A stretch of 64,000 nt of DNA, taken from NCBI RefSeq assembly GCF_018143015.1, contig NC_054758.1, forward strand, positions 14,240,001 through 14,304,000. Direction: 5' to 3'. The first letter of the stretch is position 1. Each line of letters begins with the position of its first letter. Both the position numbers and the translations under genes were made by a program. Source of the DNA: Lytechinus variegatus. Its lineage: Eukaryota > Echinodermata > Echinoidea > Temnopleuroida > Toxopneustidae. Positions 30,901 through 38,852 of the stretch are shown in pieces. Below the pieces are notes generated by a model. That model was not told where the DNA came from. It ran no database searches and saw only the letters and a list, made by a program, of their open reading frames with translations.

Positions 30901-31040
30901 GTATCATTTACACTTTACAATTGTATATTTTAAGGAGAATAGTAGATATTGAATATAGCTTTGATTTGAAAGAAAAAAGAATAGCGGGAACTGTATTACC
31001 TGAAAGGAATCAATCTTGTACCGACAATAGGTCCCTCCAT
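15829..31040 (-). CDS. INSC: Inscuteable orthologue
   Basis: Minus-strand gene of eleven recognised coding exons: 31040-31000, 29850-29714, 29100-29037, [gap], 25843-25791, 25149-25041, 22960-22715, 22326-22155, 19285-19110, 18166-17899, 17211-17135, 15966-15829. Inscuteable is an adaptor linking the Par3/Par6/aPKC polarity complex to LGN/Pins and so orients the mitotic spindle. Exon 2 carries the conserved LGN-binding region ([27 protein letters not shown]). Exons 5-10 follow vertebrate INSC almost without gaps through armadillo-like repeats ([62 protein letters not shown]). The protein ends ETFV, a class I PDZ ligand like the C-terminus of human INSC. The last eight exons join in phase to give 412 codons plus stop. 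The first three are also in phase with each other, but exon 29037 ends at phase 2 while 25843 opens at phase 0, so an exon is missing or unrecognised. Confidence 0.92.
16000..16653. repeat. GGTT/GGTA minisatellite in the last INSC intron
   Basis: About 650 bp of degenerate GGTTGGTAGGTTGGTT units. A 153-residue open frame on the minus strand ([11 protein letters not shown] repeats) is produced by the repeat and is not a gene. The intron 15967-17134 contains nothing else recognisable. Confidence 0.95.
17135..17211 (-). CDS. INSC: INSC coding exon
   Basis: 77 nt; acceptor CCAATTGCAG, donor GTGAGTAT. Reads [19 protein letters not shown] then TLIACL, aligning with the vertebrate ELCRSPSERN...VACL segment. 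Confidence 0.88.
17899..18166 (-). CDS. INSC: INSC coding exon (armadillo-like)
   Basis: 268 nt from acceptor CTCTGTCAG; begins [17 protein letters not shown] and includes [20 protein letters not shown]. The donor is GTACTC, weaker than usual. I chose it over the longer open frame because it joins the 17211 exon without a gap relative to vertebrate INSC ([14 protein letters not shown]). Confidence 0.85.
18167..19109 (-). other. INSC intron with palindromic MITE
   Basis: The only feature recognised is the palindrome 18748-19055. The small open frame at 18288-18530 has no recognisable domain. Confidence 0.5.
18748..19055. mobile_element. Palindromic MITE with GTAG flanks
   Basis: TTTTCGCATTTACAACAG, GGGAACTCTCTACAACGC and AATGGAGAGCTGA are mirrored at the right end (TCAGCTCTCCATT ... 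GCGAAAA). GTAG sits at both sides (18744-18747 and 19056-19059), a possible 4-bp target duplication. It ends 54 bp beyond the donor of INSC exon 19285-19110. Confidence 0.75.
19110..19285 (-). CDS. INSC: INSC coding exon (armadillo-like)
   Basis: 176 nt; acceptor CTTTCATAG, donor GTGATA. Reads [17 protein letters not shown], then [19 protein letters not shown], matching the vertebrate ALANITFFDTMA region. Confidence 0.92.
19286..20083. other. INSC intron portion, no named feature
   Basis: A short GAGA run and a C/A run near 19870-19970. Nothing coding or repetitive beyond that. Confidence 0.45.
20084..20989. mobile_element. Non-autonomous DNA transposon with about 40-bp inverted ends, split by a LINE end
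   Basis: Left end CCCGGGGGCCACTTCCATTC then ACGAGTGGATACCATGCGCG; the right end mirrors it (GGTCGCGCATGGTATCC ... GTAAGTGG). Other copies at 33334-33888 and 47987-48531 are about 550 bp, whereas this one is 906 bp because a LINE end lies at about 20254-20598. Flanks TTATGATA and TTATGAGG match at 6 of 8. Confidence 0.8.
20254..20598 (+). mobile_element. LINE 3' end inserted in the DNA transposon
   Basis: Absent from the two sister copies of the host transposon, which read straight through CGATACTCTTGG into ATTCCCTGAAATG. It has the hairpin 20401-20409/20432-20440 (GGAGGCTGC/GCAGCCTCC) with loop core ACAAGCTTCGCTTTT, then AATAAATGAAATGAAAATG as a repeat tail. Confidence 0.75.
20990..21175. 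repeat. Palindromic repeat, TAGCAACTCCTGCTGG family
   Basis: TATGATAGCAACTCCTGCTGG occurs near 20999, again as TAGCAACTCTTGCTGGAATGG near 21063, and inverted as CCATTCCAGCAGGAGTTGCT near 21147. A related palindrome (GCAACTTTGCCATCCAATGG) is at 56157-56270. Confidence 0.7.
21166..21330 (-). pseudogene. THAP zinc-finger domain fragment
   Basis: From [17 protein letters not shown] the frame reads [11 protein letters not shown], then [16 protein letters not shown] and KPYSLHKL. The C...C spacing, the W, the Cys-His pair and the final P-x-x-L-H-K pattern match the THAP DNA-binding domain, which is common in P-element-like and other transposon proteins. The frame stops where the palindrome at 20990-21175 begins. 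It sits inside an INSC intron and has no recognised partner exon, so I read it as a transposon remnant. Binding of DNA by this fragment is unproven. Confidence 0.6.
21331..22154. other. INSC intron portion
   Basis: The frame continues open on the minus strand to 21633 upstream of the THAP motif, but without recognisable domain. Near 21833-21880 a short SINE tail piece (AATAATAATAGTTACATATA, then GCGCTTAATACTTTG) is visible. Confidence 0.45.
22155..22326 (-). CDS. INSC: INSC coding exon (armadillo-like)
   Basis: 172 nt starting at phase 0 with [14 protein letters not shown] and ending [14 protein letters not shown]. It follows vertebrate INSC (VDGVLCLADIL ... FLESMEEIVTAL) without gaps. Confidence 0.93.
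22715..22960 (-). CDS. INSC: INSC coding exon (armadillo-like)
   Basis: 246 nt, 82 whole codons: [52 protein letters not shown]. Acceptor CATTCCGCAG, donor GTAAAT. Confidence 0.9.
23047..23283. mobile_element. MITE, same family as 15525-15775
   Basis: TACACTACAAACACTGCAGT to TTTTTTGCAGTGTA, with mirrored ACCACACCAGAGAAGTGTTA. TA lies at each end. Inside an INSC intron, starting 86 bp upstream of exon 22960-22715. Confidence 0.8.
23632..24597. repeat. About 163-bp tandem repeat carrying DR1 motifs
   Basis: Roughly six diverged units, each with GTTCATTGACC, a variant of TGACCTTTGACCTTGGTCAT, CAGGATGTTCAGTGATACTT and GTCCAAGTTTCATGAAC. TGACCTTTGACCT occurs exactly at 23770, 23927, 24090, 24253 and 24445. 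The array lies within an INSC intron. Confidence 0.85.
24602..24642 (+). repeat. GCC trinucleotide run
   Basis: About thirteen CCG/CCGT units directly after the tandem array. The poly-alanine frame across it is not coding. Confidence 0.95.
24833..24995. repeat. 24-bp tandem repeat
   Basis: Units of ATAATGTGAACACACTTTCA repeated about six times with small changes. They are contiguous and not separated by unique spacers, so this is a satellite and not a CRISPR array. It ends about 45 bp from INSC exon 25149-25041, on that exon's downstream side. Confidence 0.9.
25041..25149 (-). CDS. INSC: INSC coding exon
   Basis: 109 nt: [20 protein letters not shown] then [16 protein letters not shown]. 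Matches the vertebrate SETLSMLGQHF helical region. Confidence 0.85.
25150..25790 (-). other. INSC intron with a MITE arm
   Basis: A single right arm of the TTAA MITE family lies at about 25507-25642, ending GACTTGACCTTTAA. A G tract is at 25480-25495. Confidence 0.6.
25791..25843 (-). CDS. INSC: INSC coding exon
   Basis: 53 nt: [17 protein letters not shown], acceptor TACTTCAG, donor GTAAGTAC. It opens at phase 0, and the nearby alternative AGs keep that phase, so it does not fit the phase-2 end of exon 29100-29037. Confidence 0.8.
26235..26480. mobile_element. MITE with ACTGTGGTGT-type ends
   Basis: CACAGCAAAAACTGTGGTGT to AACACCGCAGTTTTTACAGTG, with mirrored AGAGGACCACACCAG / GGTGTGGTCCTCT. 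A sister copy is at 32935-33153. Distantly like the 15525 family at the tips. Confidence 0.75.
26482..26720 (-). mobile_element. tRNA-derived SINE (family B), minus strand
   Basis: On the minus strand the head reads GTGTGGTCCAGTGGTAAGAG (exact A box TGGTCCAGTGG) and AGTTCGAATCC (one base from the B-box consensus). The far end contains GCTGTCCTGCCGAGTTCCTA, which recurs in a fragment at 57572-57632 (-). The body differs from family A. Confidence 0.7.
26925..27180. repeat. GGAT/GATA compound microsatellite
   Basis: About 250 bp of GGAT and GATA units. Three overlapping minus-strand open frames ([17 protein letters not shown]) of 150-193 residues are artefacts of the repeat. Confidence 0.97.
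27322..27928. mobile_element. TTAA-flanked long-palindrome MITE, third copy
   Basis: TTAAAGGTCAAGTCCACC to GGTGGACTTGTCCTTTAA, well preserved, within the putative INSC intron that should hold the missing exon. Confidence 0.85.
27929..29036 (-). other. INSC intron portion, nothing recognised
   Basis: Searched for the expected INSC exon of about 45 codons between the exons at 29037 and 25843. No frame with splice sites and INSC similarity was found. CACAGTGTG words lie near 28860-29000. Confidence 0.5.
29037..29100 (-). CDS. INSC: INSC coding exon 3
   Basis: 64 nt: [20 protein letters not shown] between acceptor CTCTTTGTAG and donor GTAGTT. It opens with two bases that complete the G left by exon 2 (KLK-E-CVYR), and ends with AG (phase 2). 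Helical and charged, like the region after the LGN-binding motif. Confidence 0.65.
29101..29713 (-). other. INSC intron 2 with SINE fragment
   Basis: A family-A SINE body piece lies at 29589-29665 on the minus strand (GTGTTGCACTCAACCCAGGT). The remainder is AT-rich and unremarkable. Confidence 0.6.
29714..29850 (-). CDS. INSC: INSC exon 2 with LGN/Pins-binding motif
   Basis: 137 nt: [20 protein letters not shown], then [10 protein letters not shown] and [10 protein letters not shown]. The vertebrate counterpart VDSVQRWMEDLKLM...CVLQAKPI is the peptide that occupies the LGN TPR groove. Acceptor CAAAAACAG, donor GTAAGGAT. Confidence 0.93.
30075..30225. mobile_element. Fragments of the TTAA MITE family
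   Basis: GGTCATGCTTGTTTGATTTT, TTCATATCAATTTTTTATTG, GGGGATTTGTCCTCTTA and a second, shorter repeat of the same words form two partial right arms. Confidence 0.6.
30580..30860 (+). mobile_element. LINE C-terminus and 3' end
   Basis: A frame reads [13 protein letters not shown] then [12 protein letters not shown] and a stop at 30667, the standard end of many non-LTR retrotransposon ORF2 proteins (xLWNSLP...FKxxLKT). The 3' part ends CCGGCGCTATATATAATTTA. It lies in the first INSC intron in the antisense direction to INSC. Confidence 0.75.
31000..31040 (-). CDS. INSC: INSC first coding exon
   Basis: ATG at 31040-31038 in the context AAACATGG (good Kozak). Encodes [13 protein letters not shown] and splices (AG + A) to give Arg before CEVDSV. 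Human INSC has GQRLHL at the same distance before VDSV. The exon probably extends upstream as 5' UTR to about 31149 or further. Confidence 0.8.
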
Positions 31041-31159
31041 GTTTCTTGTGATGACTCTGAACTTTGAGGAGGTCTTTCGAGGCTAAACTGGGATGAGAAC
31101 TGTGACATTTGGTGAAAGATGGTGTAGATGCAACTCTGCTAGGTTTCTATCTGTATAAA

Positions 31160-31255
31160 GTAGGTAAATGAATGAATGAATAAATAAAAAAATGAATATA
31201 CAAATAAATAAATAAATGAATATATAAATAAATAAATGAATAAATAAATAAAAAG
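31160..31255 (+). repeat. AAAT/GAAT simple repeat
   Basis: [24 protein letters not shown] units just upstream of the INSC first exon. Purine-rich sequence follows to about 31440. Confidence 0.9.
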
Positions 31256-31496
31256 GTAGGATTAAAGACGGAATTGAAAATAGAAGTAAATGATAATAAG
31301 AAGAGGGAAATTAAAGAAGAGAGAGATTCAAAAGAGGGAGTTTTTAAAGGAAAGGCAGAATTGAAAGACGAGAGGGAGAATCGGAATTAAGGGTAATGAA
31401 AATGAGATAATGATAAAATATTTGACACCAAAAAAATACTAGTATTAGACTTAAAATCTGCTACCCATCTATTCTTAACATGCTTATGCTGCAGTC

Positions 31497-31650
31497 AGAT
31501 TTCCCTATATGGATGCCGTACGGCGAGTCGAAAACAGCCGTTTACTTATTTTATCCAAATCCCCCATATGTAGCTGGTACACAATTTTTTTTAAACGGCT
31601 GTTTTCAACTCACCATATGGCTGCCGTAGGGTAAATGCGACTGCGCCATA
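31497..31650. mobile_element. Palindromic MITE, degraded copy of 6388-6546
   Basis: GCCGTACGGCGAGTCGAAAA and AAACGGCTGTTTTCAACTCA match the arms of the element at 6388 with several substitutions. Confidence 0.75.
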
Positions 31651-32934
31651 GGGAACTCATAGATTTTTACCTAGCATAGCGACATATTAACTAGGCAAAC
31701 TGGGAACGTTTCATCAGATCTGACATCTTTCCATGATTTTGATTGGCTGAGAGGCACTGTTCCTATGGTAACTGTCGGATAAAATGGGACTTGTCGGATT
31801 AAACGTCCGACAAGTCCTTTCATGAAACGCCCCCCATGGTATTCCAATTAAAATCAAGCATCATTACAAATTTAAAGGCGGTTGAATAGAATAGCTTGTC
31901 CCTAATCAATGTGCCCGAATTGTAGTTGAGGCAATATGCCCTGTAAATGTAGTCTTTGTGTACCCATAATGCATTCTGACCTAATTTATCCAGTATACGT
32001 GTAGATCAATAAAAAAAATTCTCCTTAACTTAATTTGTGCAATCCAGTGGGTCTTGCAGACCTAAATCACCAGAAAACTGCAACTGTTGAGGTATTGAAC
32101 CTGTTTGGCTTCGTTCAGGCTATATACTCTAAACCATTTTCAGACACCAGTCAAAGTGAAAAGAAAAACTCGTTTGATTTAATTTATATTTTATATATCC
32201 TTTCTGTATACCGTGTCCATGGTGCTAGTGTTAAATAAACACCGGTGCTTTGCATTTTGCAGTGTATCTGATGAAAAATTAGGCTTACCTGTCACAAAAT
32301 CCTCGGCAATCGTGTCACGTACGGAGCGCATCTTGCATGCTGACATCCACGAGTAACAGAGAGTTGTATGTATCCACATCAACTTATCACTTGTATTTTT
32401 ATTTGAACTACCCCCAACAAAAGCAGAATCCAGAACCAACCTCGGAAATGAGATTAACTTAATCGTAGCCTCCGGGATTAGAACGGGAATGACAATAAGG
32501 ATTCACCCTTGGCGTATCCCCCTTCCCCCTCCCTGACATTCCCTCCGAGAGAATATTTGGAACAAGTCTGACAAAAAAAAGTCACGTATTGATAAACCTA
32601 CTTCTTATACAATTAGGCATGTTAGGCGTAAATGTTTGCATCTGAATGGTATGCGCCTTAAACACCAACTCATTTAACAACAACAGGAGATCTGAGGATA
32701 CAATATACAAACAATCGCGTTGTTAACACGATCGACAAGTGTCCTGTTGACAAATCTGTTACGTTTATAGCTTGATGATAAGTAGGCTTTTGTTCGTAAC
32801 CACTGGCCGGTATTCAAATTGGAAATCAAGCCTAATGGGATATGTTTAACAAGCACTGTCAACTACTGTGCTGTCTCGACCGTAAAAGAACGATGTGGGA
32901 TTCCATAACAGAAAAGCGAGTTTATACACAGCAA
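31651..32934. other. Intergenic interval
   Basis: No gene. A palindromic patch at about 31725-31830 contains CATCAGATCTGACATC and two copies of TCGGACAAGTCC-like words. Small open frames have no known domain. Confidence 0.4.
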
Positions 32935-33153
32935 AAACTGTGGTAGAGGACCACACCCAGTTATTTTACACCGGTGTTAAATTGGTGTTAGTTTTACACC
33001 TATAGGTGTTATTACAACACCTTTTGTTGTTACATTTACACTCTTTGATGTTATGTTTAATCTCTAGGGTGTAATTTCAACACCTCAGGGAGTGGTCCTC
33101 TATTAACACCAATTGGTGTCAGTTTTAACACACGCAGTTTTACAGTGTAGCGA
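32935..33153. mobile_element. MITE, sister of 26235-26480
   Basis: TACACAGCAAAAACTGTGGT to CAGTTTTACAGTGTA, TA at both ends, interior CCTATAGGTGTTATTACAAC shared with the sister copy. Confidence 0.75.
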
Positions 33154-33333
33154 GTACAGATCATAGCGCAAGAGCTACGCGTGCGCTTTTTGGAACATAG
33201 TCAGATAATCTATTGTCAGAGCAACCGTCTTTACATGACGAAAGCTGCTGTCCCGATTCAACGACCCTCGGCAAAGACTTCATTGGGATTTCTGCGATTT
33301 ATTTTGAATGTTCAATGCTTTGTTGATTCAGTT

Positions 33334-33888
33334 CCCGGGGGCCACTTCCATTCACGAGTGGATACCATGCGCGACCATGGGGTCTCGAAAAGCACCCTAA
33401 ACACGTAATTTCCATATTCTGAAAATGCACCCCTTAACAAGTATTGGCGTGTGAAACCCTACCCTAAACAAGTATTGAAAACAAAACGATACTCTTGGCG
33501 AATGTTCCCTGAAATGAACCCCTAAACAAGTACAGGAATATTTTTTTGTAACGGGTCCTTCAGTCGTCGGCTTTACCTTAGTTTGGTTAGTACGACCCCA
33601 CCTTCTACACCTCGCGCAAATCGGACTCTAAACACGAAGTTTTGGGGCAAAAATGACATCCTTTATAAAACATTTTAATTTTGTTTTATCATCCCCGCAA
33701 ATTCGACCCTAAACACGTAATTTTCCTAGCGAAATAGATACCCTTTTTTCATTATTTTTGTGTTTTTGACACCCTTATCACGTTACGTACGTAACGTGCC
33801 CTATCGTGAAAAAGACATCCTTTTTACGTGTTTTTTGGTCGCGCATGGTATCCACTCGTCAATGTAAGTGCCCCCCCCCCCCCCCAGG
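33334..33888. mobile_element. Non-autonomous DNA transposon, same family as 20084
   Basis: CCCGGGGGCCACTTCCATTC at the left and GGTCGCGCATGGTATCCACT at the right, with internal GTTACGTACGTAACG shared by all three copies. Flanks GATTCAGT and GATTCATT match at 7 of 8 positions if the ends are placed one base outward. Confidence 0.85.
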
Positions 33889-36844
33889 ATTCATTCCTAG
33901 TCGCTATGCGAGAACTCGCCGGTGCACCTATCTCTTGCGAAATTTATGCTACGCCCCCCCCCCCCCCCCGCAGTTGTGTGAAGAAAAGAAGTGACGTTCA
34001 ACATTTGATTTTACATTTTTTACCAGACAGTAGAATGTCATTTTTCAGATTTGAATTTCGATTCAGACCTCCGAGACTTTGTCATGTGCAAGTAACTTAT
34101 TCATTTTTAATTTATTCATAAACTTCTAAATGTCGGATTTTTTTAATGCAGGAAGTGCAGGAAGCTTTATGCATATGATGCACACACTAACAAAATATTC
34201 GAAATCTATACATTTTCATTAATCCGATACTTTTTGCCCCCCCCCCCCCCCTCTTTCCGGGATGCGAGAAAAAAAAAACTTTTGAAAATTGGGGAGATGC
34301 TTAGCCTAAGCTATAGATGTGATTTCCGCCATAAACAGAACCACACAACTCTGAAATGCTGCCTTTGTCGGTTCATTACTCAGTATAAATAGAATTGAAA
34401 GGACATGCCGATTACACCTTCCGCATCGATTCTCCTATTCAATAAAATCATTTGATTTTGCAATAATAATCTGATTATTGGTTCAAGGATCAATCATAAT
34501 CAGTTTACCTACGGATCGAGTCATAGAAGATTTTACCTTTGTGAAAACAAAGAAAATTACCCACAAACTATTAGTCTTCAATTGCTATAAGACCCCCTGT
34601 CAAGCTTCAATAATAATTGTTCTTGCTTGAAAATTTGATTCTCTTAAAAACTTTTAGCTTTTATTCCCCTCCATGACCCATTTTTTTATTTCTGTATATT
34701 GTTGAACTTTGACGGTCTTTGACTGGTCAAAAATCATATAGTTTAGTTTGAATAAAATAAATCCCGTCCTTTTTTTTGGGGGGGGGTCACTTTGTCAAAA
34801 AAACAGGGGGATACTACTAAGAGAAAACCGACAATGCGGGTCGCAAGTCCTATTTTGTATTAACTTTTATAAATTGAAGTATACCTCTTCCTCTTTAGAC
34901 TTTATTCTATGAATGTTTTATTGAAGTAAATCAACAATTATTTTTTGCATACTTCGAGGCTTGAATATTGAAAATACCTTGAAGGAGAATAACATCTTTT
35001 GGAAGATGTAGGCCAAATTACATGAATTAGATCGTGTAAAAGTAGAAAATTAGATAACGGAAGTTTATGTAAAAATGGACAACCAAGCATCGAAATTTTA
35101 TTTTTCGAAATAAATAGATCATGGAATTGCATTTATTCAGAGCGGCACATAGCTGTACATACTCATTACAAAACCCGTATGGGTGATACGTCATCAAACA
35201 TGTCAAAAGACGTATTAATGACACTTCGAGATTGTTTTTGCTTGTTCATTATCTTCTGCCACTCAAGACTGCAATAAACCAGCGTGATTACCTGCCTCAT
35301 TTCCGATTTATAATTCAAGCATTTGTAATTTGCCTTCATTATTCTGTTCTTTTTTTTTGCTAGCTTTCTTTCTTTCCTTATCTTTCTTGCTTGTCTTTCT
35401 CTTTGTCTTTCTTTTTTCTATTTTTTTTCTTTCTTTCTTTCCTTATCTTTCTTGCTTGGATTACTTTTTGTCTTTCTTTTTTTCGAATTTTCTTTCTTTT
35501 ATTTCTTTCATTCATTCACTCTACACAATCGTTCGGTTTGATGTTTTGGATTCACGTAAAATCAACGGCATTTTACAAAGGAGCGTCATTGATTCTTTTA
35601 ATCCTCAAATAAAGTGTCACAAAACACTTCCAAAAGTTCAAGGTATAAACTTTTTAACATATCATAAATCCACGCATGTCGATGCGGTCGTTTAGTTTGT
35701 TCCACTTATCGCCATGCCGAAAACAACAAATAATGACAGACTATAGTTTTACATTACTAATGATACCTATATTAGGTATTCCTAAACAGAAACAAAATAA
35801 TATTTGAAATGCAGAGTCCCTTAAATAACGTCGTAGGTTAGTAATTCGCTTAAGTAAAAACGTGGCACGAAATAAGCATAATTTGAACAAAGAAAAACAA
35901 GAACTAAGTTAAAACAAAGCCAAAGTAATGCCCCTATAGCATATTAAGATATATTTAATTATATTTGCATCTTAAATGTAATCAAAGCCATCAGCATATG
36001 CACCTTAAATTATTGTGAAGAGTACTTTGAAGAAATTTGAAGTATTTGAGAGAAATAATGACCATAAAAACAAAGAAAAAAAAATTAAAACAAAATAATG
36101 CCCCTATAGCATATTAAGACATATATATTTGCATCGTAAGCATACGCACCTGAAATTATTTTGAGGAGTACTTTGAAGAAATGTGAAGTATTTGAGAAAA
36201 ATAATTCCTTTATATTTTACTGTTAGTAATTCGTATATTGATAGTGAATCCCAAATGCTATTTCATACACGCGCGTTACCGACTGAGCCAACAACCCTCT
36301 CAATATTTTCAAGTTTGGCATTAGTTTGGTGATAAGCCCGTTCTATGGAGATCGTTATGAAAATGCAATGAGCAAGCTGATGATGTCATTTTCCCATTTA
36401 TTATTTTGTATTTTTATTATAATATGAATAACACTTCATCATTTTCGATCGAGAATGAAAATTGGATTGGCAACTGATCAATGTGCAAGATAATCCTGGC
36501 TGTAACTCATTTTGTTACAAGTTAGAAATCATAAATACATTTGAACTTTTTTTTAATTTAGGCCATAATAAGATTTATTTAAGAAAAAAGGGAAGTTGTA
36601 CATGAGATCATCAGCCCATGCATCCATTGAATATTCATGACGGCATGTATTGTATTCACAAAATATTTCGATGATTTTTTTTTGTAAGCAGATTTTCAGC
36701 ATTTTACTCGGCATAGTTTACTTTATTCATCAGTAGGCCTACATATTGTCGACAGGAAGTAAATTTGGCAAGTAATAAATTGGGGTGCAACATGTTTGGC
36801 CGTTTGGCAAGTCACCATAACATATAAAAGCAACAGTTGCAGAG
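33889..36844. other. Gene-poor AT-rich interval
   Basis: Poly-C runs at 33955-33970 and 34237-34250, a pyrimidine-rich TTTC tract at 35335-35520, and a pair of similar A-rich stretches at about 35925-36060 and 36090-36210 (GCCCCTATAGCATATTAAGA in both). No gene found. Confidence 0.5.
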
Positions 36845-36905
36845 GATGACCCACGAAAGCCGCTTTCCAGTGGGGTCCTCCTCGATACGCTAATAAAAGG
36901 TAAAA
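36845..36905 (+). mobile_element. Possible LINE 3' hairpin
   Basis: GAGGATGACCC and GGGGTCCTCC pair around a loop containing AAAGCCGCTTTC, followed by CTAATAAAAGG. It resembles the LINE hairpins at 20401 and 61681 but is less certain. Confidence 0.4.
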
Positions 36906-36957
36906 TCTTACTATCTACAAATGAATAATATAGATGTTTACAATAAATTTTTTATAG

Positions 36958-37060
36958 AAAAAAAGAATAACTCAGGAAGAGGGGGAGGAGGAGAAGTAGA
37001 AGAAGACAAACAAGAAGAAGAGGAAGGAGAAGGAGAAGAAGAAGAGCAAAATAACAGGCT
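36958..37060 (+). repeat. Purine-rich AAG/GAG tract
   Basis: About 100 bases of GAAGAAGAGGAAGGAGAAGG-like sequence. Confidence 0.9.
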
Positions 37061-37817
37061 GAACCTGAACTGAACTCTACAAATTTGCACCCAAAAATAT
37101 TGGAAAAGAATAGGACTGATTCGACATTACGAAATATTAGGTAAAGTGTCGACGTGCCAACTTGCACGTATATCGCCTGTCGGCGTCGGGCGCCACCTAC
37201 GTTACAACAGGTCACATTGACTGGTATGACGTTTTCTGCTACTGCTTGACTGTCTGTGAGAAATGGCCCATCTAGTGAAAGGAGGGCGGTTTATATGGCC
37301 AGTTTACCGGACCCAGCAATTGTTAAATACATCTGCGCCTCAAAAAAGTCTACAGAGATGCCTAGCATACAGTCAGGTAACTGTATTGTTAATAGATAGA
37401 TTAATCTGGTCCTGCAAACCAATTCATTCGTTTATCATGTAAAGAAGAGACACAGAAATGAACAGATGGGACCGAAGATGAAGTACGGTACCATAGAGCT
37501 AGCAGGCAGCAGAGAGTGCCGGCGGGCCGGAGCTCGGAGGCGGAGCCCAGCCCCAGGGGCCGATTGCACGAAAGGGTCTTTCCAATGACCGTCTTTCGTG
37601 TCGCCCATCTTTTATGATAGGCTGTATGCGGGATATTTCTGAAATGTATGATAAACAAATAAAATTTATTACCTAGGTAGCATTTAAACCAATACATAGC
37701 TATGTGCGAATACGGGGGCATCGCGAGCGCTGGTTTTGGTGGCACGGTTTTCGCGCGGGTTTTGCTGCGAGTGGCATCGCCTCTGTCTGGCACTCTAGGC
37801 GACACCGCAATACTTAC

Positions 37818-37865
37818 CCGTTTAAGAAACTGGGACTCCACTCACGCGCATTTGGGCCGCCCTAG
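37818..37865 (-). pseudogene. Candidate second exon, copy A
   Basis: 48 nt between acceptor TTCTAAG and donor GTAAGTAT on the minus strand. In copy A a small change relative to copy B (CCCAGTTT for CCGGTTT) puts a TAA in frame. Coding status is doubtful. Confidence 0.3.
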
Positions 37866-37958
37866 CTTAGAACTAAGCTTTCTTTCCGTAAAAAAAAATT
37901 ATTCTTATGATTAAATAAATATTAATTAATACATGAATACTGTTAAATCGGTACTCAC

Positions 37959-38031
37959 CGGTTCTCTTCTTGAATTTTCTGCCAATTTCCCACGCTGCTG
38001 GCTGCAATTCCGCGGTAAATTTCGTCGCCAT
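37959..38031 (-). CDS. Candidate first coding exon, copy A, unknown protein
   Basis: On the minus strand ATG opens MATKFTAELQPAAWEIGRKF then KKRT and a donor GTGAGTAC. About 30 bp upstream is TTATAAATA, a good TATA box. I do not recognise the protein. It is a plausible first exon because the frame is open, the start is close to a TATA box and the donor is strong. Downstream exons beyond 37818 were not found. Confidence 0.4.
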
Positions 38032-38264
38032 AGAGAGCTGTTCATGCAACGTTATTTATAAATGGAGCGCCCTTTACGAGAGTTGTTAATGCCGCGGAGA
38101 AATCGTTAGGCATTTTGGCCTGTGTTCAAGGCGTAGCTGTTCTATTTTTTTTTATAAAATTATGTGTGAGATCGAAATCTCAGCGAGTAAACACTCTTCC
38201 AATATGGAAGAGTGTATACTCGCTGTGATATGATCCCGATAGGGAGGCGCAACACCCCCACCCA

Positions 38265-38562
38265 CATGGGCGCAAACCCCAGGGCCGGGGGACATGTCCC
38301 CTCACCCAAAATAGTAGGGGGCACATTATGAAATGTCCCCCTACTATTTTTGGTCATGTCGTTCAAATTCGAAATGTATTTTGGAAGAGACGATCTTACT
38401 TTTGGCATGCCCCCTTTTTTTTGCTTGTTTGCTTGTCAAATTTCTTTTGGTCAAGATGACCTTCTTTAGAGGGTGATAAACCTTCTTTTTTTGTTTGTTT
38501 TTTGCTTGTCAAATTTTCCAGCCCCTGGTCCCCCTACCTTTGGGGAGAGATTTCCGCCCTTG
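38265..38562. mobile_element. hAT-type MITE (CAGGGGCGGAAAT family), copy A
   Basis: CATGGGCGCAAACCCCAGG to AGATTTCCGCCCTTG, with mirrored ACATGTCCCC and AAATAGTAGGGGG words. The orthologous copy in duplication B is 45464-45756, so the insertion predates the duplication. The target duplication is no longer readable. Confidence 0.75.
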
Positions 38563-38852
38563 CAAGTAGACATATACTCTTGATATTGTTTGCGAATCTG
38601 CACGGGCGTCGATCGAGGGCTGGGGATGAGGAAAAGCGGTGAGACGAGAAAAAAAAATAGAACTTAGAAGGGGAAAGGCGACAGAAAAAAAGTGAACGAA
38701 AGAAAAATTAATGGAAAATAAAAGGGAAGAGTAAATAGGGAGAAATGTGATGGGTAAAATAAATTATGGGAAAAGAGGACAGAAAAAAAGTGAACGAAAG
38801 AAAAATTAATGGAAAATAAAAGGGAGGAGAAAATAGGAGAAATGTGATGGGT